The notes beneath the pieces are model-generated. The model was not told the DNA's origin, ran no database searches, and saw only the letters and a program-made list of their open reading frames with translations. Positions 1 to 8,039 of a stretch of DNA of 40,985 nt are shown here, one piece after another (position 1 is the stretch's first letter; each line of letters opens with the position of its first letter). The DNA comes from Methanoregula sp. UBA154 (GTDB taxonomy: Archaea > Halobacteriota > Methanomicrobia > Methanomicrobiales > Methanospirillaceae), in contig DAPW01000023.1 in NCBI GenBank assembly GCA_002502245.1, positions 1 to 40,985 of the forward strand, given 5' to 3'. A program made the position numbers and the translations under genes.

Positions 1-17
1 ACAGCAATATAGAGACA

Positions 18-113
18 CTACCGATGAATCACCAAAAATAATACATAAAAAACTGAAATTAGAAAAAGAATACCTGCTATTGTAATTAAATTTAAAGACG
101 TTTTAATTTTCAT
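18..113 (-). CDS. possible 31-aa hydrophobic peptide
   Basis: A short open frame begins ATG-AAA-ATT on the minus strand and encodes 31 residues. A short lysine-bearing start is followed by one hydrophobic stretch rich in Leu, Ile, Val and Phe, like a single membrane segment. It lies in an AT-rich margin downstream of the radical SAM gene at 155-1624. No Shine-Dalgarno sequence is visible. A chance frame in AT-rich DNA or the remnant of a longer gene is equally possible. No function can be assigned. Confidence 0.15.
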   Translation of the reverse strand: MKIKTSLNLITIAGILFLISVFYVLFLVIHR

Positions 114-154
114 CCATTCATTTGGAATAATATTCTATTAAAAATAGCAGTTTG

Positions 155-1624
155 TCACTTCTCCGGTTCCTTCGCAAACTTCTTCCAGACCTGTTCCCGG
201 TACACGGGCCCGCTGTTATAGGTACAGAACGGGATCAGTCTTCCGTCCGGCGTGGCATAATGAATGCAGCAGCGGCTGACCCGGTCAAGGTCGTAATTAT
301 ACCGGTCCATGAAATGCATGGAACCGATGAACAGTGCATTCCAGTGGAATTCCCGTAATGCCTGAAAGTTCTGGCTGATCAGGGTCTTGCCGATGATCTT
401 CCAGAATTCGGTCGTGGCGCCCTGTTCACCCTGCCGGACCGAGTCATGCATGTTTTTAATCCCGTCAAGCAGGGCCTTGTACTTGTTGATTGTCCCGCCC
501 CTTTTCAGGTCCTCTGCCATCTGTCCGATCGTCTCGAAGAATTTCTCCACGTTCACCATCCGGTTCACGGCCATGATGCCCTCATCCTGGACGAAGACGT
601 ACGTGGCTGCACCGCAGTGCTGGTGGGCTGTGAAGCGTACCTGGGGTTTGCCCGTGTACGATTCCACGAGATCTGAAAATGGCAGGACGCAGGGGATCGG
701 GTAAAAATCATTCTTTTTTACAATGCCTGACAGCTGGGTTTCGATCCGTTCGAGCACATCGGGAATCGTGATCCGGGATTTGTTCACGTCATCATCGCTG
801 GCTGCACCGGTGAACGCAACCGGCTGGAAGTTCACTCCCCGGATCACGGAAATATTATTGGCCGCAAAGCGGATGATATCGCCGAGTTCATGATCATTGC
901 GCCCCCTGATCACTGTCGGGACAAGGACAGTGCCGAGCCGTACGCGCTTCAGGTTCTCGATCGCCGCCAGGTGTTTTGATAAAAACGGGTTGGTCTCTTT
1001 TGATACTCCGTCGAAATGGAGATAGACGGTGCTGAGCCCCGCCTCCTTGAGCTGCTGTGCAAATACCGGGTCGTTTGCCAGCTTGATCCCGTTTGTTGCT
1101 ATCTGGACCTGGGGGAATCCCATCTGTTTTGCGGTCCTGATAATCTCGACCAGGTCGTCTCTCATGGTAGGCTCCCCGCCGGAGAACTGGACTGCAGGAG
1201 CCGGGACCGGTTTTTCTGACCTGAGGAGTTTCAGCATCGAGACGACTTCATCGAATGTCGGTTCGTAGATAAACCCGCATGCCCGTGCATTGGCAAAACA
1301 GAAATCACAGTCAAGGTTGCACCGGTTGGTAAGGTCTATATTGGCAAGGAGGGTCTGGGAGTGGTGGTTGTTACATAACCCACAGGCAGTCGGACAGCTG
1401 CCGGGAGCCGCTGTGGTATTCTGTGGATTTTCGATACCATTCCCCACGGCATTATACCGGTCGAACCGGTGGTACATCACCGGATCCGACCAGTACAGGT
1501 TCCTGAAGCTCCCGTGCTGCGGGCAGCTCCGTTTCAGCCAGATCTTCCCATCCTCCTCTGCGATCTCTGCATCGACAGCGGTATTGCAGGAAGGGCAAAG
1601 ACTGCGGGTCTTTTTTATCAGCAT
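155..1624 (-). CDS. tes: radical SAM protein, tetraether lipid synthase (Tes/MJ0619) type
   Basis: This 489-residue radical SAM enzyme has an N-terminal CPSC zinc/iron motif at about residues 11-14, a CGLC pair near 81-84, and the cluster motif CNLDCDFC (Cx3Cx2C) near 102-109, followed by FSGGEPT near 148. More cysteines near the C-terminus (SRCCIHYATPDGRLIPFC) suggest extra Fe-S or Zn sites. The length and multi-cysteine layout fit the MJ0619-like family, whose characterised members join two archaeol chains into tetraether lipid (Tes). The gene diverges from carS, an archaeal lipid gene, which supports a membrane-lipid role. The ATG at 1624 is preceded by a weak GGTG. The family has paralogues acting on other substrates, so the exact reaction is inferred while the radical SAM assignment is firm. 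Confidence 0.75.
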   Translation of the reverse strand: MLIKKTRSLCPSCNTAVDAEIAEEDGKIWLKRSCPQHGSFRNLYWSDPVMYHRFDRYNAVGNGIENPQNTTAAPGSCPTACGLCNNHHSQTLLANIDLTNRCNLDCDFCFANARACGFIYEPTFDEVVSMLKLLRSEKPVPAPAVQFSGGEPTMRDDLVEIIRTAKQMGFPQVQIATNGIKLANDPVFAQQLKEAGLSTVYLHFDGVSKETNPFLSKHLAAIENLKRVRLGTVLVPTVIRGRNDHELGDIIRFAANNISVIRGVNFQPVAFTGAASDDDVNKSRITIPDVLERIETQLSGIVKKNDFYPIPCVLPFSDLVESYTGKPQVRFTAHQHCGAATYVFVQDEGIMAVNRMVNVEKFFETIGQMAEDLKRGGTINKYKALLDGIKNMHDSVRQGEQGATTEFWKIIGKTLISQNFQALREFHWNALFIGSMHFMDRYNYDLDRVSRCCIHYATPDGRLIPFCTYNSGPVYREQVWKKFAKEPEK

Positions 1625-1656
1625 CGATGAACACCCACGGATAACAAACCTACAGA

Positions 1657-1667
1657 GATTTTAGTAA
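1657..1667 (-). promoter_or_regulatory. putative TATA box for the radical SAM lipid gene
   Basis: Read on the minus strand, TACTAAAAT lies about 38 bases before the ATG at 1624. That allows a leader of roughly 10 bases. The match to an archaeal TATA element is only moderate. Confidence 0.25.
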
Positions 1668-1685
1668 CCTTAATGTTTGCATCTG

Positions 1686-1695
1686 CTCTTTATTA
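1686..1695 (+). promoter_or_regulatory. putative TATA box for the carS operon
   Basis: CTTTATTA is centred about 48 bases before the carS start, which would give a leader of roughly 20 bases. It lies in the short divergent region shared with the radical SAM gene. Confidence 0.35.
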
Positions 1696-1738
1696 CAGGT
1701 ATTGGGGGTGCTAGAGTATTATTCTTGATCTTCTCATA

Positions 1739-2266
1739 ATGTCACTGACCTGGGCGCTCTGGATCATGCTCCCCGCATATATCCCGAACCCGGTTGCAGC
1801 GGTGTCCGGGGGAGGCATACCCATCGATTTCGGCAGGAATTCGTATGATGGCAGGCGGATCTTCGGGGATGGGAAAACCTACCGGGGCCTTGTGATCGGG
1901 ATTCTTGCCGGTATTATCACCGGGCTTATCCTGATGTGGCTGGTTAAACAGTTCCCGCGTGCCGGTCTGCCGGAGCATACCCTCCTGTCTGTCAGCCTGC
2001 TGGCGAGCGGTGCACTTCTGGGAGACCTGGTCAAGAGTTTTTTCAAGCGCAGGCTGAACAAGGAGCGGGGTACAAAATGGCCGGTAGCGGATCAGTATGA
2101 TCTGGTTGCAGGTGCATTTCTTCTCCTGCTTATGTTCGATCCCGCATGGCTCTTTGCCACCGTCACGCTCCCGGTCTTTCTCATTATCCTGGTTATTACC
2201 CCGGTCCTGCACCGGGCAACCAATATCCTCGGTTACCAGCTCAGGATCAAGGAGGTCCCATGGTGA
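1739..2266 (+). CDS. carS: CDP-archaeol synthase
   Basis: This is a 175-residue membrane protein of the DUF46/CarS family. It transfers CTP onto unsaturated archaetidic acid (2,3-bis-geranylgeranylglyceryl phosphate) to make CDP-archaeol, the common precursor of archaeal polar lipids. The family signatures are visible: LPAYIPNP near residue 12, GGGIPIDFGRN near 24, and DGRRIFGDGKTYRG near 37-50. About four or five hydrophobic segments follow, with the loop KRRLNKERGTKWPVADQYD near 100-118. Length is normal for the family. It heads a plus-strand operon and its last bases overlap pyrE (ATGGTGA). The divergent tes-like gene makes this a small lipid locus. Confidence 0.92.
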   Translation: MSLTWALWIMLPAYIPNPVAAVSGGGIPIDFGRNSYDGRRIFGDGKTYRGLVIGILAGIITGLILMWLVKQFPRAGLPEHTLLSVSLLASGALLGDLVKSFFKRRLNKERGTKWPVADQYDLVAGAFLLLLMFDPAWLFATVTLPVFLIILVITPVLHRATNILGYQLRIKEVPW

Positions 2267-2784
2267 CAGCGGGCCTCAGGGAGTTACTCGTCAGGTACAA
2301 GGCAATCGAATTCGGGGATTTCACCCTCGCATCGGGTGCGAAAAGCACCTATTATATCGATGTGAAATCCGCGGTCACGCACCCGGATCTTCTGGCAGCA
2401 GTTGCGAAAGAAGTTACCAGAACCTATGATTTCGATGTGATCGCCGGGGTGGCTGTCGGCGGTGTGCCCCTTGCGGTTGCCGTATCGCTGGCGAGCAAAA
2501 AATCCTTTGCCATCATCCGCTCATCGGAGAAAGGGCATGGCAAGAAAGACCGTATCATCGGCGATGTCCATGGAAAAAACGTACTCCTGATCGAGGATGT
2601 CACCACCTCAGGCGGATCGGCGCTCTACGGTATTGAGATCCTCAGGGCTGCCGGGGCACGGGCTGACCGCGTTGTCACGGTGGTTGACCGCGAACAGGGG
2701 GCCGGGCAGATGCTTCATGAACATGGCGTGGAGGTCATCCCCCTGGTCCGGGTCAGCGAACTGCTGAAGAGCAGGGATTTTTAG
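2260..2784 (+). CDS. pyrE: orotate phosphoribosyltransferase
   Basis: PyrE joins orotate and PRPP to give orotidine 5'-phosphate, the fifth step of de novo UMP synthesis. The product is 174 residues. It has the phosphoribosyltransferase PRPP-binding loop VLLIEDVTTSGGS near residues 108-120, the lysine-rich catalytic loop KGHGKKDR near 90-97, and an early GDFTLASGAKSTYYID segment typical of OPRTases. The start chosen is the ATG at 2260, preceded by GGAGGT at 2251-2256 and overlapping the end of carS by seven bases. A longer upstream open frame exists but runs inside carS. The tight overlap implies translational coupling in the carS-pyrE-purD-argF operon. Confidence 0.93.
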   Translation: MVTAGLRELLVRYKAIEFGDFTLASGAKSTYYIDVKSAVTHPDLLAAVAKEVTRTYDFDVIAGVAVGGVPLAVAVSLASKKSFAIIRSSEKGHGKKDRIIGDVHGKNVLLIEDVTTSGGSALYGIEILRAAGARADRVVTVVDREQGAGQMLHEHGVEVIPLVRVSELLKSRDF

Positions 2785-2805
2785 GGGATACGTCCAATAG
2801 GAAGG

Positions 2806-4098
2806 ATGATGAAGATACTCGTTGTGGGCGGGGGAGGTCGCGAGCACGCGATAGCTGCTGCCCTCGGCCGCACTACAAAGACTGAGATCTATTCCGTGAT
2901 GGCCCGGCGCAACCCCGGTATCGATGCCCTTGCAAAAAAAGTCCACCTCTGTAAGGAGACCGATATCAAAAGCATCGTTGGTTTTTCTCAGGAAATCGGG
3001 GCAGAATACGCGTTCATCGGGCCTGAAGCCCCCCTTGAGGCAGGCATTGTTGATGCCCTCGGATCTGCCGGCATCCCGTGCATCGGCCCGACACGGGCTG
3101 CAGCCCGGCTCGAGACCGACAAGGCGTTCTGCCGGGAGATGATGGACAAAAACCAGCTGGAGGGCTGCCCGATGTACCGGGTGTTCCATTCTGCTGCGGA
3201 TGCGGCTGATTTTATCGAAGGCTATGACGGAGACCTTGTGGTCAAGCCTATCGGGCTTACCGGCGGAAAAGGCGTCCGTATCATGGGCGAACAGGTTGAC
3301 CGTGCCGGCGCGATCGCCTACGCCAGGTCCCTGCACGGGGACGTGGTGCTGGAAGAACGTCTCCTGGGGGAGGAGTTTACCCTGCAGGCCTTTGTTGACG
3401 GCAATCACCTGGTCCCGATGCCCCTTGTCCAGGACCACAAGCGGGCTTTTGCGGGTGACACCGGCCCGAATACCGGCGGGATGGGGTCGTACTCGATGCC
3501 GGACCACAAACTCCCGTTCGTAACGGAGAAGGATTACCGGAGTGCGCTTGCCATCATGCGGTCGGTTGTCGCTGCCATGGAACGGGCGTCCAGTCCCTAC
3601 AAGGGGATCCTCTATGGCCAGTTTATGAATACTGCCCGGGGTCCCAAGGTAATCGAGTTTAACGCCCGGTTTGGTGATCCGGAGGCAATGAATGTCCTCA
3701 CCCTCCTCTCTTCGGACCTGGCTGAGATCGTCTGCAGGATTGCCGAGGGATCGCTTGCACAGTCGCATGTCGCCTTCGAGCCGCTCGCAACGGTCTGCAA
3801 GTACCTGGTTCCGGATGGATACCCGGATTCCCCGCACGCCGGCGATCCCATCACGCTTCCGGTGGATCATCAGGCCATCCTCTATTACGCCAATGTGGAG
3901 AAGAGTGCTGCCGGCTCGCTGGTGACCCAGACTTCGCGGACGCTCGCGTACGTTGGTATGGGGGAAACGCTTGAGAAGGCTGAACGGAATGCCGAGGGGG
4001 CAGCATCGGGGGTTACGGGAGCGGTACGCTACCGGCGGGATGTCGGCACCCGTGCGCTGCTGGAACGGCGCATCGCCCACATGAAGGAGTTACGATGA
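2806..4098 (+). CDS. purD: phosphoribosylamine-glycine ligase (GARS)
   Basis: PurD uses ATP to join 5-phosphoribosylamine and glycine, the second step of purine synthesis. The 430-residue protein has the usual layout. The N-terminal nucleotide-fold motif is VGGGGREHAIA near residues 7-17. The ATP-grasp domain contains KPIGLTGGKGV near 147-157, a DTGPNTGGMGSYS loop near 223-235, and the metal-binding stretch EFNARFGDPEA near 284-294. The start is ambiguous between adjacent ATGs at 2806 and 2809. GAAGG at 2801-2805 gives slightly better spacing to the second. The stop overlaps the argF start (ATGA), showing coupling. Full length, with no sign of damage. Confidence 0.95.
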   Translation: MMKILVVGGGGREHAIAAALGRTTKTEIYSVMARRNPGIDALAKKVHLCKETDIKSIVGFSQEIGAEYAFIGPEAPLEAGIVDALGSAGIPCIGPTRAAARLETDKAFCREMMDKNQLEGCPMYRVFHSAADAADFIEGYDGDLVVKPIGLTGGKGVRIMGEQVDRAGAIAYARSLHGDVVLEERLLGEEFTLQAFVDGNHLVPMPLVQDHKRAFAGDTGPNTGGMGSYSMPDHKLPFVTEKDYRSALAIMRSVVAAMERASSPYKGILYGQFMNTARGPKVIEFNARFGDPEAMNVLTLLSSDLAEIVCRIAEGSLAQSHVAFEPLATVCKYLVPDGYPDSPHAGDPITLPVDHQAILYYANVEKSAAGSLVTQTSRTLAYVGMGETLEKAERNAEGAASGVTGAVRYRRDVGTRALLERRIAHMKELR

Positions 4099-5006
4099 AA
4101 AAGGATTTTATCTCGATCCTCGATATCAGCAGGACGGAGCTTGACGGAATCATTGCTGAGGCAGAGAAACTGAAACGGCAGAAAAAAGCCGGCGTTCCCC
4201 ATGCCCTCCTGGCCGGAAAGACGCTTGCCATGATCTTTGAGAAAGCATCAACCCGCACCCACATCTCGTTCGAAGTCGGGATGAACGAGCTGGGCGGGCA
4301 TGCGCTCTTCCTCAATGCCCGGGACATGCAGATCTGGCGGGGCGAGGAGATCCGGGACACTGCCCGGGCAGCATCCCGGTACGTGTCCGCTATCATGATC
4401 CGGGCCTACAAGCACAGCACGATCGAGGAATTTGCGAAGTACGCAACCATCCCGGTCATCAACGGGCTCTCGGATCTCGAACACCCATGCCAGCTCCTGG
4501 CCGATATCATGACCATGAAAGAGCACTTCGGATCAATCCATGACCTGAAGGTGGCATGGGTGGGAGATGGCAATAATGTGTGCAACTCCCTGATCCTCTC
4601 CACGGTGCTGACCGGTTACGATGTGACTGTTGCAACGCCGGAAGGGTATGAACCCGAGGACGCATTCGTAAAAAAAGCCCGGTCACTGGGTGGAAACGTG
4701 AAGCTGGTGAGGAAGCCGGAAGATGCCGTAAAGGATGCGGATGTAATCGTCACCGATACCTGGATCTCCATGGGCGATGACGAGGAAAAGGACGTGCGCC
4801 TGAAGGTCTTCAAACAGTACACGGTTGATGCAGCCCTCCTGCGCCATGCCTCACCCGGGGCACGAGTCCTCCACTGCCTGCCGGCGCACCGTGGCCAGGA
4901 GATCGCGGATGAAGTGATGGAGGGTGGCCAGAGCCTTGTCTGGGACGAGGCGGAGAACCGGCTCCATGCCCAGAAAGCCCTGCTCGTGCGGCTGCTGAAG
5001 AAATAA
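4095..5006 (+). CDS. argF: ornithine carbamoyltransferase
   Basis: ArgF transfers the carbamoyl group from carbamoyl phosphate to ornithine, giving citrulline in arginine synthesis. The 303-residue protein carries the carbamoyl-phosphate motif STRTHISFE near residues 53-61, HPCQLLADI near 132-140, and the ornithine-site motif HCLPAHRGQEI near 260-270, which distinguishes it from aspartate carbamoyltransferase. It is the last gene of the carS-pyrE-purD-argF operon and starts inside the purD stop codon. Its substrate would come from CarAB encoded at 10503-14725, and its product goes to ArgG encoded at 8495-9691. Confidence 0.95.
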   Translation: MKKDFISILDISRTELDGIIAEAEKLKRQKKAGVPHALLAGKTLAMIFEKASTRTHISFEVGMNELGGHALFLNARDMQIWRGEEIRDTARAASRYVSAIMIRAYKHSTIEEFAKYATIPVINGLSDLEHPCQLLADIMTMKEHFGSIHDLKVAWVGDGNNVCNSLILSTVLTGYDVTVATPEGYEPEDAFVKKARSLGGNVKLVRKPEDAVKDADVIVTDTWISMGDDEEKDVRLKVFKQYTVDAALLRHASPGARVLHCLPAHRGQEIADEVMEGGQSLVWDEAENRLHAQKALLVRLLKK

Positions 5007-5071
5007 TTTGGGGTATCGTGCCATTTTAACGACGAATTTTTCATAGAATGCGAAAGGAGAAGAAACTCATT

Positions 5072-5192
5072 CAGTCACTCGAGGGGGCTTCGCCACAGGC
5101 TCGCTCCCGCCGTTGTGGCGACTCTGCAATAGGACGATGAACCTTGTCTGGACCATGGATCACATCCGTCTGCAATTTCCACACGTTTTTTC
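5072..5192 (-). repeat. GC-rich hairpin repeat, partner of 35165-35287
   Basis: Read on the minus strand, this stretch closely matches 35165-35287 on the plus strand. Shared landmarks include ATTGCAGACGGAT, GTCCAGACAAG and GCGAGCCTGTGGCGAAGCC. The end of the unit resembles the GCGGCGGGGCGAAGCCCC hairpin seen in the other repeats. It lies just after argF in a region with no gene. Confidence 0.7.
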
Positions 5193-5244
5193 CAGATGCT
5201 CTCGTTCAATTTTTTCATCAGGTTTTTCCATCTGAATCTGAATT

Positions 5245-5515
5245 TTTTTTAAGGTAACGTGTAATTTTAACCCCTGAGTTCAAGAAGGATTTACGAGGGA
5301 AAAACAAGAAAAATTGCCTGCACGAAATAAAAAGGTGAAAAAGTGCACCTGCCGATGATTTAAAAAACGCCGACGCTCCCGGGGCTTCGCCCCCGCAGCT
5401 CTGGCGCCCCATTTGCGATAGTGCTGTCGTACCTGAACCGTGATTGTGGGTAATACAGAGGAATCGCATGCGCGATTGAGCCCCCCATCGGGGCGGGGGC
5501 GCATGTGATACCGTG
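5245..5515 (+). repeat. dispersed intergenic repeat, direct copy of 35403-35665
   Basis: About 260 bases are repeated in direct orientation at 35403-35665. Shared blocks include GAGTTCAAGAAGGATTTA (AAGTTCAAGAAGGATTTA in the partner), AAACAAGAAAAATTG, AAAAACGCCGACGCTC, and a near-identical run from the TTGCGATAGTGCT block to GAATCGCATGCGCGATTG. The centre holds the minus-strand form of module 0, a hairpin built on GGGGC-GAA-GCCCC. Open frames across this stretch look like chance. Confidence 0.75.
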
Positions 5516-5895
5516 GAATTATCTGGACCGTCCTCATTCAAAATTGACCAGATAATACGGCGTTATCGCAATTCGGGGCTGCCACAGCGGCGGGGTGAAG
5601 CCCAAAAAGAGCGTAAGAATTGTACAAAGGATTTCCTATGAAAATCGAATAAGTTAAGAGAGAATAATGGGGGTTGAGACCCCCATACCCCCGATTATGA
5701 TATTTGCCGCCGCCCCCGACGGGGCGCCCCCGCGGCGGATCAACAACTGATATTTCTAAAAACACACACAAACTGCCCCGCCGTGCCCCGAAGGGGCCCT
5801 GAGACGGGGAGCCCTCGTAAAAAATATAATCTCTTTTCCGATTTTCATTGATCCGGTGTGAACTCATTGTTCAAGCCCGTTTCTACAGGGCAGAA
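5513..5895 (+). repeat. full-length modular hairpin repeat, copy A
   Basis: This is the clearest complete copy of the family. Modules in order are: 0 (5562-5612, GCGGCGGGGTGAAGCCC hairpin), 1 (5667-5686, ATGGGGGTTGAGACCCCCAT, an 8-bp stem with a TGAG loop), 2 (5706-5738, outer CCGCCGC/GCGGCGG stem with an inner CCCCGACGGGG hairpin), 3 (5772-5819, CCCCGCC/CGGGG enclosing GCCCC-GAA-GGGGC), and 4 (5838-5893, GTGTGAAC/GTTCAAGCC hairpin then TTTCTACAG). It sits between converging gene ends and is nearly repeated, inverted, at 23485-23885. Confidence 0.8.
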
Positions 5896-5918
5896 AAAAT
5901 AAAAAGAAGGGTAAAAAT

Positions 5919-6176
5919 TTATTTCTCGATAAATGCCTTGAGCTGGTCAAGCATGTATTTCTCAACTTCCTGGACAACTTCGAGTTTTCCCCGGAATGCA
6001 AGGAGATCGCGTTCGTCTCCCTCCATGTTTGCGAATTTGAGTTTTTCCCGGCGCTCCACGACCTTCACCTTAAACTTATTCGGGATCTCGATGATCAGTT
6101 TCTGCGGTACCCCCGGGGGGATGAGGACATCGTACAGTTGTTCTTCAGGTTCGGTGTTTTCAGTTTTTTCTGTCAT
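5919..6176 (-). CDS. small acidic/basic protein downstream of methanogenesis marker 14
   Basis: The product is 85 residues and I do not recognise a family. The first dozen residues are acidic and probably disordered (TEKTENTEPEEQ). A compact segment follows with PPGVPQKLIIEIPNKFKV, then a Lys/Arg-rich stretch (VVERREKLKF) and a charged C-terminal helix (VEKYMLDQLKAFIEK). There are no cysteines, signal peptide or membrane segment. AGGAG lies four bases before the ATG at 6176. It begins 16 bases after the end of the marker 14 gene on the same strand, so co-transcription is likely and it may act with that protein. Confidence 0.7.
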   Translation of the reverse strand: MTEKTENTEPEEQLYDVLIPPGVPQKLIIEIPNKFKVKVVERREKLKFANMEGDERDLLAFRGKLEVVQEVEKYMLDQLKAFIEK

Positions 6177-6192
6177 GATTCTCCTCGCAATT

Positions 6193-7692
6193 TCACTTTC
6201 CTATTTTGATCCGCCGGCTCATAATACATGGGCCCCCGCGGACTCCCCCGATGGGATTTTTCGGCTTGCCCAGTGAGTTCATGCACCGTCCCATGAGCGC
6301 CGCGCCACGGGCAAGCCCGTCGTCCACGAAGACCAGGTGGTCAACCGGATCATCGAAAAGCCCGCGTTCGGTGATTCCCTCGAGGATATACTCGGGTTTT
6401 CTTCCGGATATCGCGGCCCTTCCGGTGAACCCGATCGATGAGTTTTTCAGCACAAGGCCCTGGTCGACAGCCACGTCCATAAGGCGGAGCGCCATCTTTG
6501 CGCATACCCGGTCTATCACCTCGTTCAGAGTGGCGAGGTTGTAATTCTTGTGGATCTCCGCACCGATCTCGAGCAGGTTGTCGAGTTCGCTTGAGTTCTC
6601 ACCGCAGTCGCACCCGATCATGGCAATGCCGGATTCAAGGGCCAGTTTTGCATTGACCGGGACACGGCCGAAACGGTTTCGTTCGGGCGGTACGATCCGT
6701 ATATCGATATGTTTATGGCACCGCTCGACAAAGTCGTCGATGACCCTGCGGTTGCCCCCGGAGAAAAAGCCGCCCGTTACACTGTGCTCGCCAAAGACGT
6801 CCAGCGCCGTGCCGGTACGGGCTTGGACAAGCCCCGTCCCGCGCACGATTGCGTCCGGGATTGCGCCGGCGAGTCCGCAGAAATTTCCTACCGTCTTTGC
6901 AAACGGGTTTACCGCATCCTTTGCCACATCGCTCGTGATCCTCCCGTCCAGGGTTGTACCGAAGTCCACGGAAACGCACGGGTTGCGGAAATCGACCGGC
7001 GTCCATTTTGCCCCTTCCTTGATGCCGGCCATGGCAAGTTCCCCTTCCATCTCGTTTGCCACCATCTCAACGCCGGTCGAGCCGACCGGCGGGATGACGC
7101 CGGCGACCGCCCCGACAAAGACGACCTTGTCGGCAAAACTGAACGGCTGGAGTTTTGCAGCCTGGTTCTCCTTGGACATGGGCGGTGTCATCTTGCGTGG
7201 CGGGACACCCGCGATAAGGCAGCCATTGGCGAGCGCGATAACAAAATCCCCGACCTGATCCGGTGATTCCATCTCGGCGACCACCCCGGTGCTCCTCACC
7301 ACGAAGTCCAGTTCCTTTATCACGTCAAGATGGGCGTCCTTATGGCATTTGAGCAACGTGTCCCGGACAAGGTCGGTCACTGCCTCCCTTGTCAGTTCGG
7401 TCCCGTCAAGCGTTGCCCCGAAGATGGTCTCGCCGGGCTTCGGGGGGCGGATGTCGCGGCTCATGCTGACCGTCTTGTTGATGACATACGACATGCCTGT
7501 TTCAAGGCTTACGCCAGTAAGAATGCACTTCGTTGTCGTGTTTCCCATCTCAACGGATGCAACGATAAAATAGGGCTTGTTCTTGTATTCGGGTATTTGC
7601 ATGCCGGGCCCGTGCATGAGGGACGGAGGCGGGGGGCTCTCAACGATATGGGGTTTCTTTGAAGTGAAGCGTGAAAAAAAACTGGCACACAT
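6193..7692 (-). CDS. methanogenesis marker protein 14
   Basis: This 499-residue protein matches the methanogenesis marker 14 family, found across methanogens but without an established reaction. Two ASKHA-like phosphate-loop motifs are visible, VEMGNTTTK near residues 48-56 and VDFGTTLDGRI near 243-253, suggesting an actin/Hsp70/sugar-kinase-like fold that binds a nucleotide. GAVAGVIPPVGSTGVEMVANE near 197-217 and GCDCGENSSEL near 372-382 are other conserved-looking blocks. The N-terminal 40 residues are Pro/Ser-rich and may not belong to the folded domain. GGAG lies just before the ATG at 7692. An internal start at Met26 or Met31 is possible. It precedes the 85-residue gene at 5919-6176. Confidence 0.9.
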   Translation of the reverse strand: MCASFFSRFTSKKPHIVESPPPPSLMHGPGMQIPEYKNKPYFIVASVEMGNTTTKCILTGVSLETGMSYVINKTVSMSRDIRPPKPGETIFGATLDGTELTREAVTDLVRDTLLKCHKDAHLDVIKELDFVVRSTGVVAEMESPDQVGDFVIALANGCLIAGVPPRKMTPPMSKENQAAKLQPFSFADKVVFVGAVAGVIPPVGSTGVEMVANEMEGELAMAGIKEGAKWTPVDFRNPCVSVDFGTTLDGRITSDVAKDAVNPFAKTVGNFCGLAGAIPDAIVRGTGLVQARTGTALDVFGEHSVTGGFFSGGNRRVIDDFVERCHKHIDIRIVPPERNRFGRVPVNAKLALESGIAMIGCDCGENSSELDNLLEIGAEIHKNYNLATLNEVIDRVCAKMALRLMDVAVDQGLVLKNSSIGFTGRAAISGRKPEYILEGITERGLFDDPVDHLVFVDDGLARGAALMGRCMNSLGKPKNPIGGVRGGPCIMSRRIKIGK

Positions 7693-7716
7693 ATACTCCG
7701 AATCTTGTCTGTATCT

Positions 7717-7729
7717 CCTTATAATTTTC
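7717..7729 (-). promoter_or_regulatory. TATA box for methanogenesis marker 14
   Basis: On the minus strand AAAATTATAAGG is centred about 31 bases before the ATG at 7692. A transcript starting 26-27 bases downstream would have a leader of only a few bases. Confidence 0.5.
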
Positions 7730-7879
7730 TATTTTAGCATGAAGGCCTGGAAACCGTCATGGAGAGCAGGATCCCCCAATGGGCAGAGCGTCAAAAAACG
7801 GCACGAACTGAACGCAGGATCAGGTGGCTTGATACTCCTTCCGCATCGCATTAGGGGGGTATCCCATGGCCGTGGGGCA

Positions 7880-7990
7880 GGATCCTGAAGCGTCCGTGTT
7901 TTCCGCCGAACGATTTCCGGTGAAAATCAGACGATTTACCTGGGTCCCCGGGCGGGGGACTCTTCGACGCACGGCGGGGATTCCCGAAAA
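7880..7990 (-). repeat. degenerate copy of hairpin modules 3 and 4
   Basis: On the minus strand CCCCGCCGTGCGTCGAAGAG (module 3) is followed by a GGGGA closing arm and then GATTTTCACCGG and a GAACG-like remnant of module 4. The orientation is opposite to the fuller copy that follows at 8040-8494. The inner stem of module 3 carries unpaired changes, as expected of an old copy. The remaining bases from 7730 to 7880 hold nothing recognisable. Confidence 0.5.
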
Positions 7991-8039
7991 AATGAGGGTT
8001 CCTATGGCTCTCTACCCAAAAACTGGCTTTATAGAAAAC

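Noticed and set aside
2608..4080. 490-codon open frame on the minus strand opposite purD
   Set aside because: It lies fully opposite a clear PurD, has no recognisable motif, and is Arg/His/Pro-rich as expected of the antisense of a GC-rich gene.
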